Assembly: GCF_040183065.1 (NCBI RefSeq) | Contig: NC_091120.1 | Span: 73,076,708-73,140,707, forward strand | Reading direction: 5' to 3' | Length of the DNA stretch: 64,000 nucleotides | Source of the DNA: Periplaneta americana | Taxonomy: Eukaryota; Arthropoda; Insecta; Blattodea; Blattidae | In this document: in pieces, positions 1-11,309 of the stretch | How positions within the stretch are numbered: position 1 is the stretch's first letter | Layout: each line of letters starts with the position of its first letter | Program-made: the position numbers and the translations under genes | Notes under the pieces: generated by a model | What the model was told of the DNA's origin: nothing | The model's input: only the letters and a program-made list of their open reading frames with translations | Database searches by the model: none

Positions 1-1755
1 CCGCTATAACTTGTAATGCGCGGGAAGCCATCACATGATTATGTTGATTAAAAATTTAAAGGCTAAAAATCAATCAGCAAAGAAGCTTACTAAACCCTAA
101 GCACATGAAGAGGAACTGGCCATCCTATCCCATTATCTCCTGGTTTAATTGCCTCACGAGTGGTGCCTTATGGTGTCGCTTATGACGTTCAGATCTGCCT
201 TCGGATAGTTGATGAAACAACTATTACAACGGGTGAAAGTAAGCGCTGTAAATTCTGGGCCTGCCTAATAAAGAGTCGTTACATCACTCTGTCGGTATGT
301 TAGCATCAACAAAACCCGTTCGCCCTGGTCTTTGCAAGGTCTATGAATGGGGTGGGAGGGTTGGGGGAGGGGGGCGATCAGGCTTCGGAGTTTGGCGCTC
401 CGCAGTTTGTGACAGAAACGCGAGTAGGGAAGACCTGCACAGCAAAGAAAAGGTGCGTTCCGCTTTTTACAGTAAAGCGTCGTTTTTAATCGATTGATAT
501 AGTCAAAGCTACATATAAAATGAAATATCTGAAGCGATTAATTTTGAAGATAATTAAGATAAATCAGCGAAACAAAACATTAATGATAGTGAATTAGATC
601 TTTGAAGATATGAGTGTTCTGTCAGCACCTTTTCGTGTGCTGCTAGGTGATAGAACAAGCCACGCCTTCTATGAAAATCAGCGAATAATTGCGTTGTTGT
701 TAGTTGAGCGGTACAAGTGACGTCACGATTCATTTATTTCAGTTCCACGGACTAGAAATTGCTTTGTGGATTTTTGTGTTATGATGAAGGAAACAGTGTA
801 GTTAGTGTAGTTGGAAGTATGCTTTATTTTCTATGTGCAAGATGTTCTAATTTAAATCGCATGTCATGCAATTTTTGACGTGAATATAGTGGAAGCTCTT
901 AAGTTCGACATTCTATAGTTCGACTGCTTACGTAGGAGAATTAGACACGCCCCTATACGGGCACTAAAAAATGGATTTTCCATTTGAATGAGAATTGGTT
1001 CTGTGTCTTGTAGTGATACTTTTGTTAAAGGAAAAGAGAATATTTTATTGATTAGGACATCCATATTTAATCACTAATATTAAATTAATGAACTCTTCTT
1101 TTTCTATTTGAGAATTATGCCGTTTGTGAGACGGAACTGTCAAAACCCACTGTGGTACTATAAGCGCATACACAAGTCTCGGGGCGGGCAGGAAATGCAA
1201 GTACCGTACTGTATTCGTTGATGAATAACAAATAAGAATTTGTATTCATTTCACCTGCCGCACCCACTACCCTTATTGGACTGAATTTTCAATTCTGTTC
1301 AGTCGAACTTAGGAGAGTCCACTGTACGTCTTCAAAATCAGAGCGATATATGGAGTACCAAGACGGAAACTTCGATGTAACGTTTGCAGGGTGATCCATT
1401 CCGACATCATACGATTGAAATAAATGTGGTCTCGTTCGATCGGGTATACTACTAAGATGTGAACATGAACTTAATGGGGCGTGGCATCTGGCGGCCATTT
1501 TGGGCGTGAGCGAAAATTTCCGGGTAGTATGCCTATATCTCGCAACTCCGATGTGTTAGCATCAGGATTTTCGTGACAAACGAAAGATCTCGTCTAGATC
1601 TGTCGCTACGTATTCACGTAAAATCCACGGCTGTGTCCCCCACACAGCCACACCTATTTTCTTAACTAATGGCGGATAATGGTTCGTCATTCACCCATAT
1701 GAAGTGTGCAGACAGAGTCGTTGCCCAGAGTAAGCCATACGAGTCTGGTCTACGC
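1..1755. other. No gene recognised; G-rich run and a CRE-like palindrome
   Basis: Only short, unrelated open frames occur here. Two small signals stand out: a G-rich run at 349-374 with four or more G-tracts of 3 or longer, and GTGACGTCAC near 718-727, which contains a full CRE core TGACGTCA. Neither has enough context to be called a promoter. Confidence 0.5.
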
Positions 1756-1769
1756 TGTACCCTTGATGA

Positions 1770-1955
1770 GATATGACGATGATGATGGAAATGATGATGA
1801 TGATTTATTGTTATTGGGATGCCACAGAACCGAAGCTCCCAGAGAAAATCCCTATGTAACCTGGACCACGGGCTTGCCCAACCCAAGTTATAAATCAGAG
1901 TTATTCCAGGGATCGAACCCGGGTCTACAGAATTATGAATTCAGCACTCTGGCCA
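1770..1955 (-). mobile_element. tRNA-derived SINE with ATC-rich tail
   Basis: Read on the minus strand, an A-box-like TGGCCAGAGTGCTG is followed by a B-box GGGTTCGATCCC (about 1911-1923). The element ends in a trinucleotide-rich tail at 1773-1812. The arrangement of tRNA-like head, body and simple tail is that of a SINE. No clear target duplication was found. Confidence 0.5.
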
Positions 1956-2315
1956 CTACTGTTCTCCAACCAGGAGATTAACCGTGAAAGGAATGTGCTT
2001 ACTATCGCGTCATCTATTGAAGCGAAGTAGATAGATAATATTACCGTTATAACGTCAGTTAAAAAAACATGCGCTCTCCTGTATATGTTATTTCCTGCAC
2101 GGAGAGATTAAAAGACCAGGAGATTAACGGTGATCTAATTTTGTAACTAGGGTAGTATAAGTATGTGTGTATCAGTGTTATCGTTTGTGCTTTGAGAGTT
2201 AGCCAATGGAGATGCTTGTACCCACGTGTGTGACCTTATGACATTAACATGCATTCATAGCATTACCCCGCTGCGTCTCATTCCCCTGAGATTTTCTTCT
2301 GGTTGGAGTATAGTA
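1956..2315 (+). mobile_element. TIR-bearing dispersed repeat, copy 1
   Basis: It starts CTACTGTTCTCCAACCAG and ends with an imperfect inverted copy (GGTTGGAGTATAGTAG). A diverged copy of the whole unit lies inverted at 55992-56362, which shows it is a dispersed element. It has internal copies of CCAGGAGATTAAC and no coding capacity. The superfamily is not assigned. Confidence 0.5.
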
Positions 2316-2589
2316 GACCATTTTTAAGTGGCATTCTCTTTTAAAACAGGACCATTCTTTCCCTAAATACGCGGAAAATCTTAACTTTATCACCACTTTG
2401 TTCAGGAACGAGGAGGAGAGGAATTGTTTCTTTCCTCAATACAGTGTCTTACTGTGAGAAACACTATTTCTGCGTTTCGAAGCTAATACTGATTACTAAT
2501 AAATAGTTAACATTATTACAGAGAGTTGGTGGAACATTCACTTTTGCCAACTCGAAAATGTCGCTCTCTAATAAAATAGTTAGGCCTAC

Positions 2590-2813
2590 TTGAATAATTT
2601 CAAGGGAAAAATTGTTCCGGGGTTGGGTATCGATCCCGGGACTCTTCGCTTAGCGCACGAATGCTCTACCAACTGAACTACCCTCCTCACAATTGTGACG
2701 GTGTCGTGTATAATTCCTGGGGTAGCTCAGTCGGTAGAGCATTCGTACGCTGAGCGAAGGGTCCCAGGATCGATACCCGGCCCCGGAACAATTTTTCCCT
2801 TGAAATTATTCAA
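2590..2813. mobile_element. Foldback with inverted tRNA-like arms, copy 1
   Basis: The left arm (2590-2688) and right arm (2700-2813) are imperfect reverse complements, each containing a tRNA-like unit. On the plus strand the right arm has TAGCTCAGTCGGTAGAGC (A box) and GGATCGATACC (B box); the left arm carries the same on the minus strand. The ends read TTGAATAATTTCAAGGGAAA and its complement. Compared with the copy at 45723-46149, the middle is deleted. It is not a functional tRNA, because the cloverleaf is degenerate. Confidence 0.55.
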
Positions 2814-2974
2814 GCCTCCTTCACAGGGAGCTTCTACCTGAAAGCCAGATTTGCAAAATAGTTACTTCTCTGAGGAGAGGAAACGTGTGGTTGTTCAATG
2901 GTTGCAGGACCTAATGCAGTGTTTCTTTCTCCTTTGAAATAAACTCTATCAATTACTGACTGTAAACGCGAGAT

Positions 2975-3094
2975 CAGAACAATGTTGAGATTAAGGCATT
3001 GCATTAAAAAAAGAAACAATAACATTCTTAAAGGCAGAACAATGTTGAGATTAAAGCATTGCATTAAAAAAAGAAACAATAACATTCTTAAAGG
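2975..3094 (+). repeat. Tandem duplication, 2 x 60 bp
   Basis: Two adjacent 60-bp units (2975-3034 and 3035-3094) differ at a single position (AAGG versus AAAG). The near identity shows a recent duplication. No gene is associated. Confidence 0.9.
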
Positions 3095-3958
3095 CAGTAT
3101 GTACACCTTTCGCTAATAAAAATGTAGTCAAATTCAAAATTTAGTTTCTACATATTCTGAATCGATTTTGAACTGAACATAGTGTAGTGATTAGACAATA
3201 GGGTCTATTACTAAATTAATAAACCATTTTAAGATAAAAAAGACTTTTATTGTTAAGAGTAGATATATTTTTAAATTGGGGGAGCAATTTGTAAAGGGAA
3301 AATTGGTTTCTCTGATATCTTGTAGCCTACAATTTTCAATATTTTTTAATGCTTTCTATTCTGTTTTATGTATAATGTATAATCCTGTCATTTTCAGTTG
3401 AATATATAAAAAATAATTTTTCGCGATTTGTTCGCCATGAATTGTAAAATTTAATTATTTTTACATTAAGAATAAATTATTAACGAAAAAGAACTTGAAA
3501 TAATAAAACAGTGTTAAAGGTAGGGTTTTGTTCTCCAGTATGAAATAAAGTTACATGCAAAATTTCATGACTTTATCTAAAAGAATGTGGAAGTGATGAG
3601 GAAAACAGACTTGGAAATCGCAAGTTGCTGGAAATAAGCGACAAACTTATCGGAGATGAGAAGTGTTGTCCTTATTTAAATGGTCAATTCAATTGAAACA
3701 GTCTCACGTTTTACGTCATATGTGTAACTCGAAAAGTATTAGAGATATTTAATTAAACATTTTTTCTCCATGCTACTGAAGGACGTCCATTAAAAAAATA
3801 TACAGTATATATTTTTTTTGCTTCCGACCTCTCACTCCATTATAAAATACAGGCAACACGTCTATAATATACAGCTATAATTATTCTAAACTTACAAAAA
3901 CATGACAAAATAGAAATGGATACATTAACCGGGCCTGGAACGTGGGAGCTCGCCATTG
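3095..3958. other. AT-rich stretch, nothing recognised
   Basis: Mostly A/T with scattered short stops in all frames. No repeat family seen elsewhere in the window and no coding signal was identified. Confidence 0.5.
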
Positions 3959-3966
3959 CCTATCTC

Positions 3967-4385
3967 CAGACAGTGGATGCGGGATGACTTAAGGAAAAGT
4001 GAAGTTGTTTCGTATCGGAGTATATGGCACGTGCCGCGTCGTTCGTCTTTTGTGTACCTGGCGAGTACAGCAGCGTACATAACGAAGGAACCCCGGTCCA
4101 CATTGCAACGCGATGTGTGCAGTTGTGTTATCCTGCTCAAGTATTTAGTACGAGTTGAATAGTGTAATGCTGATCCATTCATAACGTCGAAGTCAAAACT
4201 TAAATTCGCTTAGAGATACGAAATGCAATTAAAAACTATAAGAGTGACATTTTATGTATTAACGAAGACAATATCGTGTGTAATGTATGTAAAATTGAAA
4301 TAAAAACCAGAACAACTCAGGCTATAGAGAAACATTGGAACAGTACATCACACAGGAAATGCGTTGAAATGAAATCTGAGGAACC

Positions 4386-4417
<32 letters not shown>

Positions 4418-5106
4418 CAACATCATCATCATTTAGTTGTGCGGGCCTAAACGTCACGTGCAACATGATGCTCAGTGCAAATATTCCTCTAAAGAAATTG
4501 AGCGATCCCCATTTTAGAGTTTTTCTTCAGAAATTCTCTCGATACAAAATCTGTTTAAATAATTTAGTTGTGCGGGTCTAAACGACACGTGCAACATGAT
4601 GCTCAGTGCAAATATTCCTCTAAAGAAATTGAGCGATCCCCATTTTAGAGTTTTTCTTCAGAAATTCTCTCGATACAAAATCTGTTTAAATAATTTAGTT
4701 GTGCGGGTCTAAACGACACGTGCAACATGATGCTCAGTTCAAATATTCCTCTAAAGAAATTGAGTGATCCCCATTTTAGAGTTTTTCTTCAGAAATTCTC
4801 TCGATACAAAATCTGTTTAAGCGACAGGCGAAGACGATTCAGCTTCGACAGCTTACGAGAATATATCGTCGTTTACTGCAACGCTGGTAATTGCATCAGT
4901 GATGACGAGGACTGAACTTACAAGGTATGTACTACAGTACGTTATTTTTCTTTTCCTTCTGACTGTACGGAGATACAGTAGCATGTTGACGTCGTCTGTT
5001 TACGTTTAAAACCTGTTGAGCCAATGGTCTGAATGAAAAAAAAAATGTAACATATAGTAAATGTGCACCTACATTCAACGATAAGTCATCCCGCATCCAC
5101 TGTCTA
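3967..5106 (+). mobile_element. Nonautonomous hAT element with degraded CGBP1-like transposase
   Basis: The ends read CAGACAGTGGATGCGGG and its complement (CCCGCATCCACTGTCTA). A perfect 8-bp duplication CCTATCTC sits at 3959-3966 and 5107-5114, as expected for hAT. Inside are a BED-type finger remnant (CNVCK...HWNSTSH, from about 4279), a serine-rich (TCA)n insert at 4385-4432, a triplicated 131-bp block, and the transposase C-terminal end (RRRRFSFDSLREYIVVYCN, to the stop near 4915). The catalytic core is missing, so the element cannot supply transposase. Confidence 0.8.
4431..4820 (+). repeat. 131-bp block triplicated inside the hAT element
   Basis: Three consecutive copies start at 4431, 4562 and 4693. 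Each encodes MLSxNIPLKKLSDPHFRVFLQKFSRYKI, the segment aligned with residues just before the catalytic domain of the intact hAT at 35477-36961. Copies differ by a few substitutions. Since 131 is not a multiple of 3, each repeat shifts the frame. Confidence 0.85.
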
Positions 5107-5777
5107 CCTATCTCACATTATGCATTGATCTAACATATCCTTAGGACAAGAACAGGACAGTAAGTAAATGAACTATGAAGGCAGCAACTTCCGCTGCAAC
5201 TCGAAACTTTGAGCGTTGTAAAGTTGGCCTTGCTATGTTTAATATTGAATCATTAAGTTTCATCTGAAACATTATCAAAATGGCTGATGCTAAAAGCGTG
5301 TCTCCGCTTTGCGAATTGACTTGAACACCAAATTGACAGACAAGGAAGAGTGGGCGGGAGGAAATTACAGTCACGGAATTACAGTATGTTTCAAAAGTAG
5401 TTTCATACAAAATATTCCTTCTTTTTATCGAAAAGTAAGGAGTTTTCGACTGAAGAGTACGTAGACATTTTCACATATTACCAAAAACACATTCTTATCA
5501 CTTGTACAGAATGCAGTATACACTGAAATTCCCTGTACTCGTGTGCGTTCGCGTGTGGGTGTGCTTATGTCTACAGCTCTACAAGATGCAAATGAATTGT
5601 GTACACAATCCTACGTTGTATAGGATGCCAAGACATCTATTTATAAACGCCGGAAGGCAGGCAGGTTGATGAACCATCTTGTTTTGGTTTCTTACTATTC
5701 CTCGCTTTTTAGTTGTGCAAGAAGTCCTGATCGAAATATTTCCCCAAAATGGCAGAGCTCGGTCTCCCGCCGAAACA
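5107..5777. other. Nothing recognised
   Basis: Between the hAT and the next nest no gene or known repeat is seen. The minus-strand frame at 5141-5410 has no recognisable domain. Confidence 0.45.
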
Positions 5778-5940
5778 GTTATAATTAGAGCCCGGATGTT
5801 TAAGGTACGTTTTCCTCGGTGCGACTATTGCGATGAAACGTTGAACGACAATCGTTGGTTACCATTTTGCTCGGAGCGTCTACGATTTGTTGATTTTTCA
5901 CTAGTCGCGTGTTTTCATTCGCAATTGCATCGTTCTAGAG

Positions 5941-6572
5941 CAGCCGTGGCGAAAATATGATCGTGCGCCGAGCCACTGTGTAACCTGCAGCGTGCATAGC
6001 ACCTATGGAGGGAGGCGGACACCCGAAGGGGAAGTGAAGCAACTGTTTGACTTATTAACGGATTTTCATTTTCCTTACGTCAAGCACTCAAATATAATTT
6101 TATACAGTACAAAGCTACAAACTAATGTTTAGTACGTCTAACGAAGAAATAAATTAATAAGAAAACATAGGACACATTATCACAACCTAAAATTAACTGT
6201 CTTCAGAATGTCTCTGCGACAGAGTTTCAAAATCACGAATTATGTCACTTACTGCCAGTAGTAGTTGATCACGAAGGTATTTGTCTGTCAGTCATGATCT
6301 AAATTTGGTTTTTACTATTTTCATTGTTGAAAATAATTTTCCACAAACGTAAGTTATAGCGAACATGGCTTCAACAGAGCAAGCGAATGAACGAAGCTTC
6401 GGATATTTATTTATTTATTTATTTTTTTTTTTGGCTAAGATTTGAAAAGTTCAACATTTTTCAAGTCCTTACATATAACTTTCATTTAACATCACGTTGT
6501 AAATCTGTGAGTTTAAATTGAAGATCTAACCGTATTATTCGTACATCTGCTGAAAAAGGATCGACGTACAGA

Positions 6573-6639
<67 letters not shown>

Positions 6640-6992
6640 CAACCTTTTAATGTTTCATGAGTAACATGTAGTATAATGCCGTTTTATGTTACATAACCTT
6701 TTCCTCGTAATACTTGTGAACAAATCATACATTTAATATTCTCATCATATTGACAACAAAAAAATACGTCCTCCCACCCTACTTTGAAACTTTCGTTTTT
6801 GTAGAGGTACATGGTTTCGAGAGAGACATTGCGACGATACGCCTCTCGCAGGTCAGAGAAAAACACAAATGGAACGAAGTTTGACTCCAGTGAGTGAGAG
6901 GGTGGGGGTTGGAGACGGTAGGAAGCAAGAGAAATGCATAGCTATCATTGCGAGCCACAATGTGTTCGTGAGTCAAATTTTCGCCACGGCTG
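5941..6992 (-). mobile_element. Nonautonomous hAT nested inside the Harbinger element
   Basis: Ends CAGCCGTGGCGAAAATATGA and inverted complement, with a perfect 8-bp duplication TTCTAGAG (5933-5940, 6993-7000). On the minus strand, 6684-6866 carries a partial BED-like finger (CMIC after WEDVFF). About 6190-6395 carries a degraded C-terminal hAT dimerisation segment (AMFAITYVCGKLFSTMKIV) with a stop. The middle of the transposase is lost and an (AAT)n tract at 6577-6637 lies between. Confidence 0.8.
6577..6637 (+). repeat. (AAT)n microsatellite
   Basis: About 20 uninterrupted AAT units within the nested hAT element. Confidence 0.95.
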
Positions 6993-7206
6993 TTCTAGAG
7001 GAAGATTGTGTTTAACAGAATGAGTTTAATGAGTAGACGTAAAAGATTACTTAAATGCCTTTTGATTGAGGAGATGGAAGACAACGAAATACTTCTCCAT
7101 ACGTATGGGATGAAAAGAGCAAAAAAAAAAAAAAAAAACACCGTCTGCTTGAGCTCAAAGATGAAGAGAGACTGTATAAAAAATTTAAATAATTTAATTA
7201 ATAACT

Positions 7207-7359
7207 TTATTTTCCAACTTTATTGACAAACTGAGCCCATATATTGTCCTTGACCCTTTGATCCTTGTAGGACGCATGTAACAGCTGCCACAGTGAGGGA
7301 TGATTCGCCACTTCCCCGAGAAGAATTTCATCATCCGCGTCAGAAAGCGAAGGAGCCAT
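7207..7359 (-). pseudogene. MADF/Myb-SANT-like fragment of a Harbinger second ORF
   Basis: A 50-codon frame begins MAPSLSDADDEILLGEVANH and continues HPSLWQLLHASYKDQRVKDNIW. The spacing of hPxLW, YKD and W is that of MADF domains, which PIF/Harbinger elements encode in their DNA-binding accessory ORF. Only the first half of a domain is present before a stop, so it is a remnant. It reads towards the divergent frame at 7020-7226. Confidence 0.5.
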
Positions 7360-9077
7360 GATGCACGTCTTTCTCACAATAAACGTTAGCGACTGACGAT
7401 TATATTCAACCTTTTCCTGAACGACTATTCAATGCGTAGGATCGTCGTTAACGACTCTAGCGGCAGTCGCTCGGAGGAAAACAGCTCCATAGGAAATACA
7501 AAGAAATAGTGATCAGCGATTATCGTTGAACGATCATCGCGATAGTCGCACCGAGGAAAACGTACCTTTAGGCATTTATTTTGGTTAAAATAGGCAGGCA
7601 TATAGGCACTAAAAATAGTAAAAATAGGCAGTGAAATAGGCATTTATTATTCATGGAAACAGACAAAAGAATAGATAAATACTTAATAAACTATCCCATA
7701 CGGTACTCACTTTCCTTGGTTACACGTCACAACAAGATGCTCTTTTGAGTTGTCAAGTGTCATAGTGAGCCGCCTGTCAGAGAGAACGTTTTTCATGGTG
7801 GAGCAAACTTAAAACAACTTATTTTAGAAGGACTGTCTCTACTTTCTTTCAGAGATCGGGAAAAACCGACTGTGTATTGTCTCTAAACGAGGTGTGTGAG
7901 AAAGGATTAGAGACTTCAAAGTACGCGTGACTTGTGCGTGCAAGCGACAACAGTAACGGGACCTGGAGATTTGCTTTTAATACTTCCCTCATCCCCTTTC
8001 TTTCGCTAGTAAACCCCGAAGTGACCTGAGCACTGAGGGTTATATTGTTCAAACATCTTTGTTAAGTGACATAAAAGATGGACTCGGTAGGGGAGAAAAG
8101 TTTACGACTTCTTGGAAGCATATGTATTGCTGGAGAATAAGGTTCTCAGCACATAGTTGTGTGAGGTGAATATATATTTTTAATTTGTACAATCGTTCTT
8201 TTTTGTTTTTTTTTTATATAATTTAGGTGCGGTTTATTTTAAATGCATTAAAAAAAAAGAAAATGTACAATAACGACGTAAAAAGGCTAAAAAAAAAGGG
8301 CATTTAACCTTAAAATAGGCAACGGGAGCTAAAATAGGCGAAATAAAAATTGGGCCTATCGTCCCCAAATGTGTGGAAACGTGTTTATCTCTAATAGGTC
8401 TTTCAAACATACACTCAGTTTTAAAAAGGCATTTTACCTAACATCCGGGCTTTAGTTATATTCCCGCAGCTGGGACTCCCGCTGCTCGCGCGTAAGATTC
8501 TTGCCATCGCTCTTTTCATCCTTAACACTAGAGCCCGGATGTTTAGGCATTTATAACAGTTAAAATAGGCAGGCAAAAAAAAAGACAATAAAAACGTAAA
8601 AAAGGTACAATAATCTTTGAAAAAGGCATTATAAATTAAAAAAAAAACATAATACATTTTAGCAATAAATTTAAATTACATCAACATAACTCACATATTT
8701 ACTTCGTAGATGACACTTGTTGACTTATAAAAAACTTTTTTTCTTGATTAACTGTCTTTTCACAAACCTTACATAACAAAACTGTTCCATCGGCTAAAAA
8801 CACATGGGCACCAAATTCACTAACGTAAGCATGAAGTTTACTTTTCAATGGTTTACTGAACTTAGGCATTCTACCGATTGTAGCTAACCGATCTTATGCC
8901 TTCCGTCATCCTACAGTAACTGACTGTTCCTCACTCAAATTTCTTTCTTCTACAACAATAAACACGTGTAGCACAAAATTGTAATAGTAAGATTTGAAAA
9001 TATGAAATCAAACAATTGGAAATGACATGTGAAGGGCTAACAACCCATCACCGTAAAAAAAAAACAGCTTGTTACGA

Positions 9078-9578
9078 AACCTTCAAATATGGACAGGGCA
9101 TGTAGCACGTACGGGCGAATCCAGAAATGCATATAGTATGTTAGTTGGGAGGCAGGAGGGAAAAAGACCTTTGGAGAGGCCGAGACGTAGATGTTAATGT
9201 TATGTTTTATTTAACGACGCTCGCAACTGCAGAGGTTATATCAGCGTCGCCGGATGTGCCGGAATTTTGTCCCGCAGGAGTTTTTACATGCCAGTAAATC
9301 TACTGACATGAGCCTGTCACATTTAAGCACACTTAAATGCCATAGACCTGGCCCGGGATCGAACCCGCAACCTTGGGCATAGAAGGCCAGCGCTATACCA
9401 ACTCGCCAACCAGGCGAGACGTAGATGGGAAGATAATATTAAAATGGATTTGAGGGAGGTGGGATATGATGGTAGAGACTAGATTAATCTTGCTCAGGAT
9501 AGGGACCAATGGCGGGCTTATGTGAGGGCGGCAATGAACCTCCGGGTTCCTTAAAAGCCAGTAAATAAGTAAATAAAT
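9078..9578 (+). mobile_element. 5'-truncated LINE 3' end (GTAA-tailed family), split by a SINE
   Basis: The two parts (9078-9193 and 9428-9578) rejoin into the same C-terminal coding end as the LINE at 29478-30855 (AFRNAY.. to RRRWEDNI.. to DRDQWRAYVRAAMNLRVP). The tail is AGCCAGTAAATAAGTAAAT. In-frame changes and truncation make it a dead copy. Confidence 0.7.
9194..9415 (-). mobile_element. tRNA-derived SINE, family A, copy 1
   Basis: On the minus strand it starts GCCTGGTTGGCGAGTTGGTA (A box), has GGGTTCGATCCCGG (B box), and ends GCGTCGTTAAATAAAACATA. A 12-bp duplication GAGACGTAGATG flanks it (9182-9193, 9416-9427). It interrupts a LINE fragment, so it is younger than that insertion. Confidence 0.85.
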
Positions 9579-9665
9579 ATGTGACAACTTCTATGAGAAT
9601 GAGCTTAATTTTGAAAATTATAAAGGTGATTGTTGCTATCGTGAAGACATGCTATTTGTAACTGT

Positions 9666-9917
9666 ATTTATTTTAGTAGGTTATTTTACGATGCTTTATC
9701 AACAGCTTAGATTATGTAGCGTCTGAATGAGATGGTGATAATGCCGGTGAAATGAGTCCGGGGTCCAACACCGAAAGTTACCCAGCATTTGCTCATATTG
9801 GGTTGAAGGAAAACCCCGGAAAAAATCTCAACCAGGTAACTTGCCTCGACGGGAATCGAACCCGGGCCATCTGGTTTCTCTGCTAGACGCGCTAACCGTT
9901 ACTCCACAGGTGTGGAC
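9666..9917 (-). mobile_element. tRNA-derived SINE, family B, copy 1
   Basis: On the minus strand an A box (TGGAGTAACGGTTAGCGCG) and B box (GGGTTCGATTCCCG) precede a body with ACCTGGTTGAGATTTTTTCC, and the element ends in a GCATCGTAAAATAACC tail. Flanking GTAACTGT at 9658-9665 and 9918-9925 is a likely 8-bp duplication. A second copy lies at 56380-56638. Confidence 0.75.
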
Positions 9918-10444
9918 GTAACTGTGGATTGTCGGTCATTGTTCATATTACACCAATAGTATTAAAGCACGATTATTAGCAGATTAAGCATCGAAATAAA
10001 TTACTTTTATTTATTATTGTTACTAAAGTTAGTCATTGTTTCAAATATTATTTAAATTTTATATACATTACATTACAATCAATTAGAAAACTGCAAATAA
10101 ACAAGAAATGGTGCTTTAAAATAACAAAAAGGCATTTTTTTTAGTAAGAAACGCCTTAAAAAGGAAAAATAGGCAAAGTAAAAATTGGTCCTATCACTTT
10201 GATTTACTCCAAATCGCATTTATATCTATGTAAATAATGATTTACTTTCACCCAGTGAAAAAGGCATTTTGCCAAACATCCGGGCTCTACTTATCACTGT
10301 CATGCTCATAAATAATAGAGGTGGGGAAAAATAACTACGTCCCAAAACAACGCTCGTACGAAATATTTGCTGTTACAAAATACTCGTTTCACTTTGGAAC
10401 TACATTATGACAACAGAACGGAACATGTTTGGCACTATTGAAAG

Positions 10445-10585
10445 CAGTGGCGCCAACTTTTAGAAAACACTGGGTGGGCTCAAACATTTGAGGTATAAGT
10501 TAAATAAATGTTGTAAGTATATGATAACACGATAAATTATTGGGTGGGCTCGGATCCTTCGAGCCCATATAAGTTGGCGCCACTG
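10445..10585. mobile_element. hAT-type MITE, 141 bp
   Basis: Terminal inverted repeats CAGTGGCGCCAACTT and complement, with 8-bp flanks ATTGAAAG and TTTGAAAG matching at 7 of 8. It is non-coding, with a subterminal inverted GGTGGGCTC. The CAGTGGCG start is typical of hAT MITEs. Confidence 0.75.
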
Positions 10586-10593
10586 TTTGAAAG

Positions 10594-11309
10594 CAGAAAT
10601 GGGAATCCTTTCGTCGCACTGAATGTTGGAATTTAAAGTGAAAGATAAATAGTAAAGATATGAAGAGCCTCATTAAAAAATGTACACATTATCTTGAAAC
10701 TAATGTTACCGAGTAGCCTATAGGATTCTATCAAACAATTATTAGCATAATGCCTGTATTAGAGTACAGTAACTACATTGTGAATTTTATCAAGGCAGGT
10801 GAAAATATATAGGTTATGTTTTATTTACAAATATTTTACAGTTTTAGTTTCAGTACCAATTCTTGAAATTAAACTAAATTCTGTTGAAACATGACTTGTC
10901 GGAGTTTTTTATTTACAAAAATACAACGGTAAATTTTGATATTTCATTACAATGAGATTATTATTCTTCATGACGGTATTAATATGAATTTTAGCACGTC
11001 GAAATGATTAAATAGCTTTTATTTACTAATTTTTGCATAAATTAAACACTATTGTAAACTTGAGCTGAGCAGAAGAGAAAAGAATAGATTAGGTTTTATT
11101 TACAATTGGGATCCACTTCGATTTCGTGACCAATAAAATTTACAAATAATTTAAAATTGCATTACATTTCCTGCTTCGAACAAACCTGATCTACGAATTC
11201 AATTTGGCATTAGAAAACATTTACTTTCCACGAATTCACATCTCGGCTCATTATGGCATCATACTGCATCACATGGCATACAGGGAAGTACGTGATCATT
11301 TAGCGTCCT
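10594..11309. other. AT-rich stretch, nothing recognised
   Basis: No gene, known repeat or convincing open frame was identified between the MITE and the degenerate repeats that begin near 11310. Confidence 0.5.

Larger units (their letters stand above)
5803..7567. mobile_element. PIF/Harbinger element with long inverted ends and TTA duplication
   Basis: The termini AGGTACGTTTTCCTCGGTGC and complement extend as imperfect inverted repeats for roughly 100 bp. The flanking trinucleotide TTA is duplicated (5800-5802 and 7568-7570), the hallmark of PIF/Harbinger. Remaining coding material is a plus-strand frame from 7020 (MSLMSRRKRLLKCLLIEEME, possible transposase start) and a MADF-like frame on the minus strand at 7207-7359. 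The rest of the transposase is absent. A hAT element (5941-6992) is inserted inside. Confidence 0.75.
5786..8454. mobile_element. hAT element (TIR TAGAGCCCGGATGTTTAGG), copy 1, with nested insertions
   Basis: Left end TAGAGCCCGGATGTTTA and right end CTAACATCCGGGCTTTA are inverted, and 8-bp flanks GTTATAAT (5778-5785) and GTTATATT (8455-8462) match at 7 of 8. The interior is full of AATAGGCA motifs shared with copy 2. A PIF/Harbinger element (5803-7567) sits just inside the left end. Cutting it out with one TTA restores the motif GGATGTTTAGGCATTT seen in copy 2. Confidence 0.75.
8529..10289. mobile_element. hAT element (TIR TAGAGCCCGGATGTTTRGG), copy 2
   Basis: The left end TAGAGCCCGGATGTTTAGGC and right end GCCAAACATCCGGGCTCTA are inverted. 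Flanks CTTAACAC (8521-8528) and CTTATCAC (10290-10297) match at 7 of 8. On the minus strand at about 8700-8870 it encodes MPKFSKPLKSKLHAYVSEFG and a C-x-x-C pair, homologous to the start of the intact transposase at 36961 ([20 protein letters not shown]). A LINE fragment and two SINEs have landed inside it. Confidence 0.75.

Noticed and set aside
2718..2784. Possible tRNA gene
   Set aside because: A and B boxes are present, but the stems do not form a proper cloverleaf and the unit is one arm of a foldback found twice.
9337..9415. Possible tRNA gene on the minus strand
   Set aside because: It is the head of SINE family A, with body, tail and target duplication.
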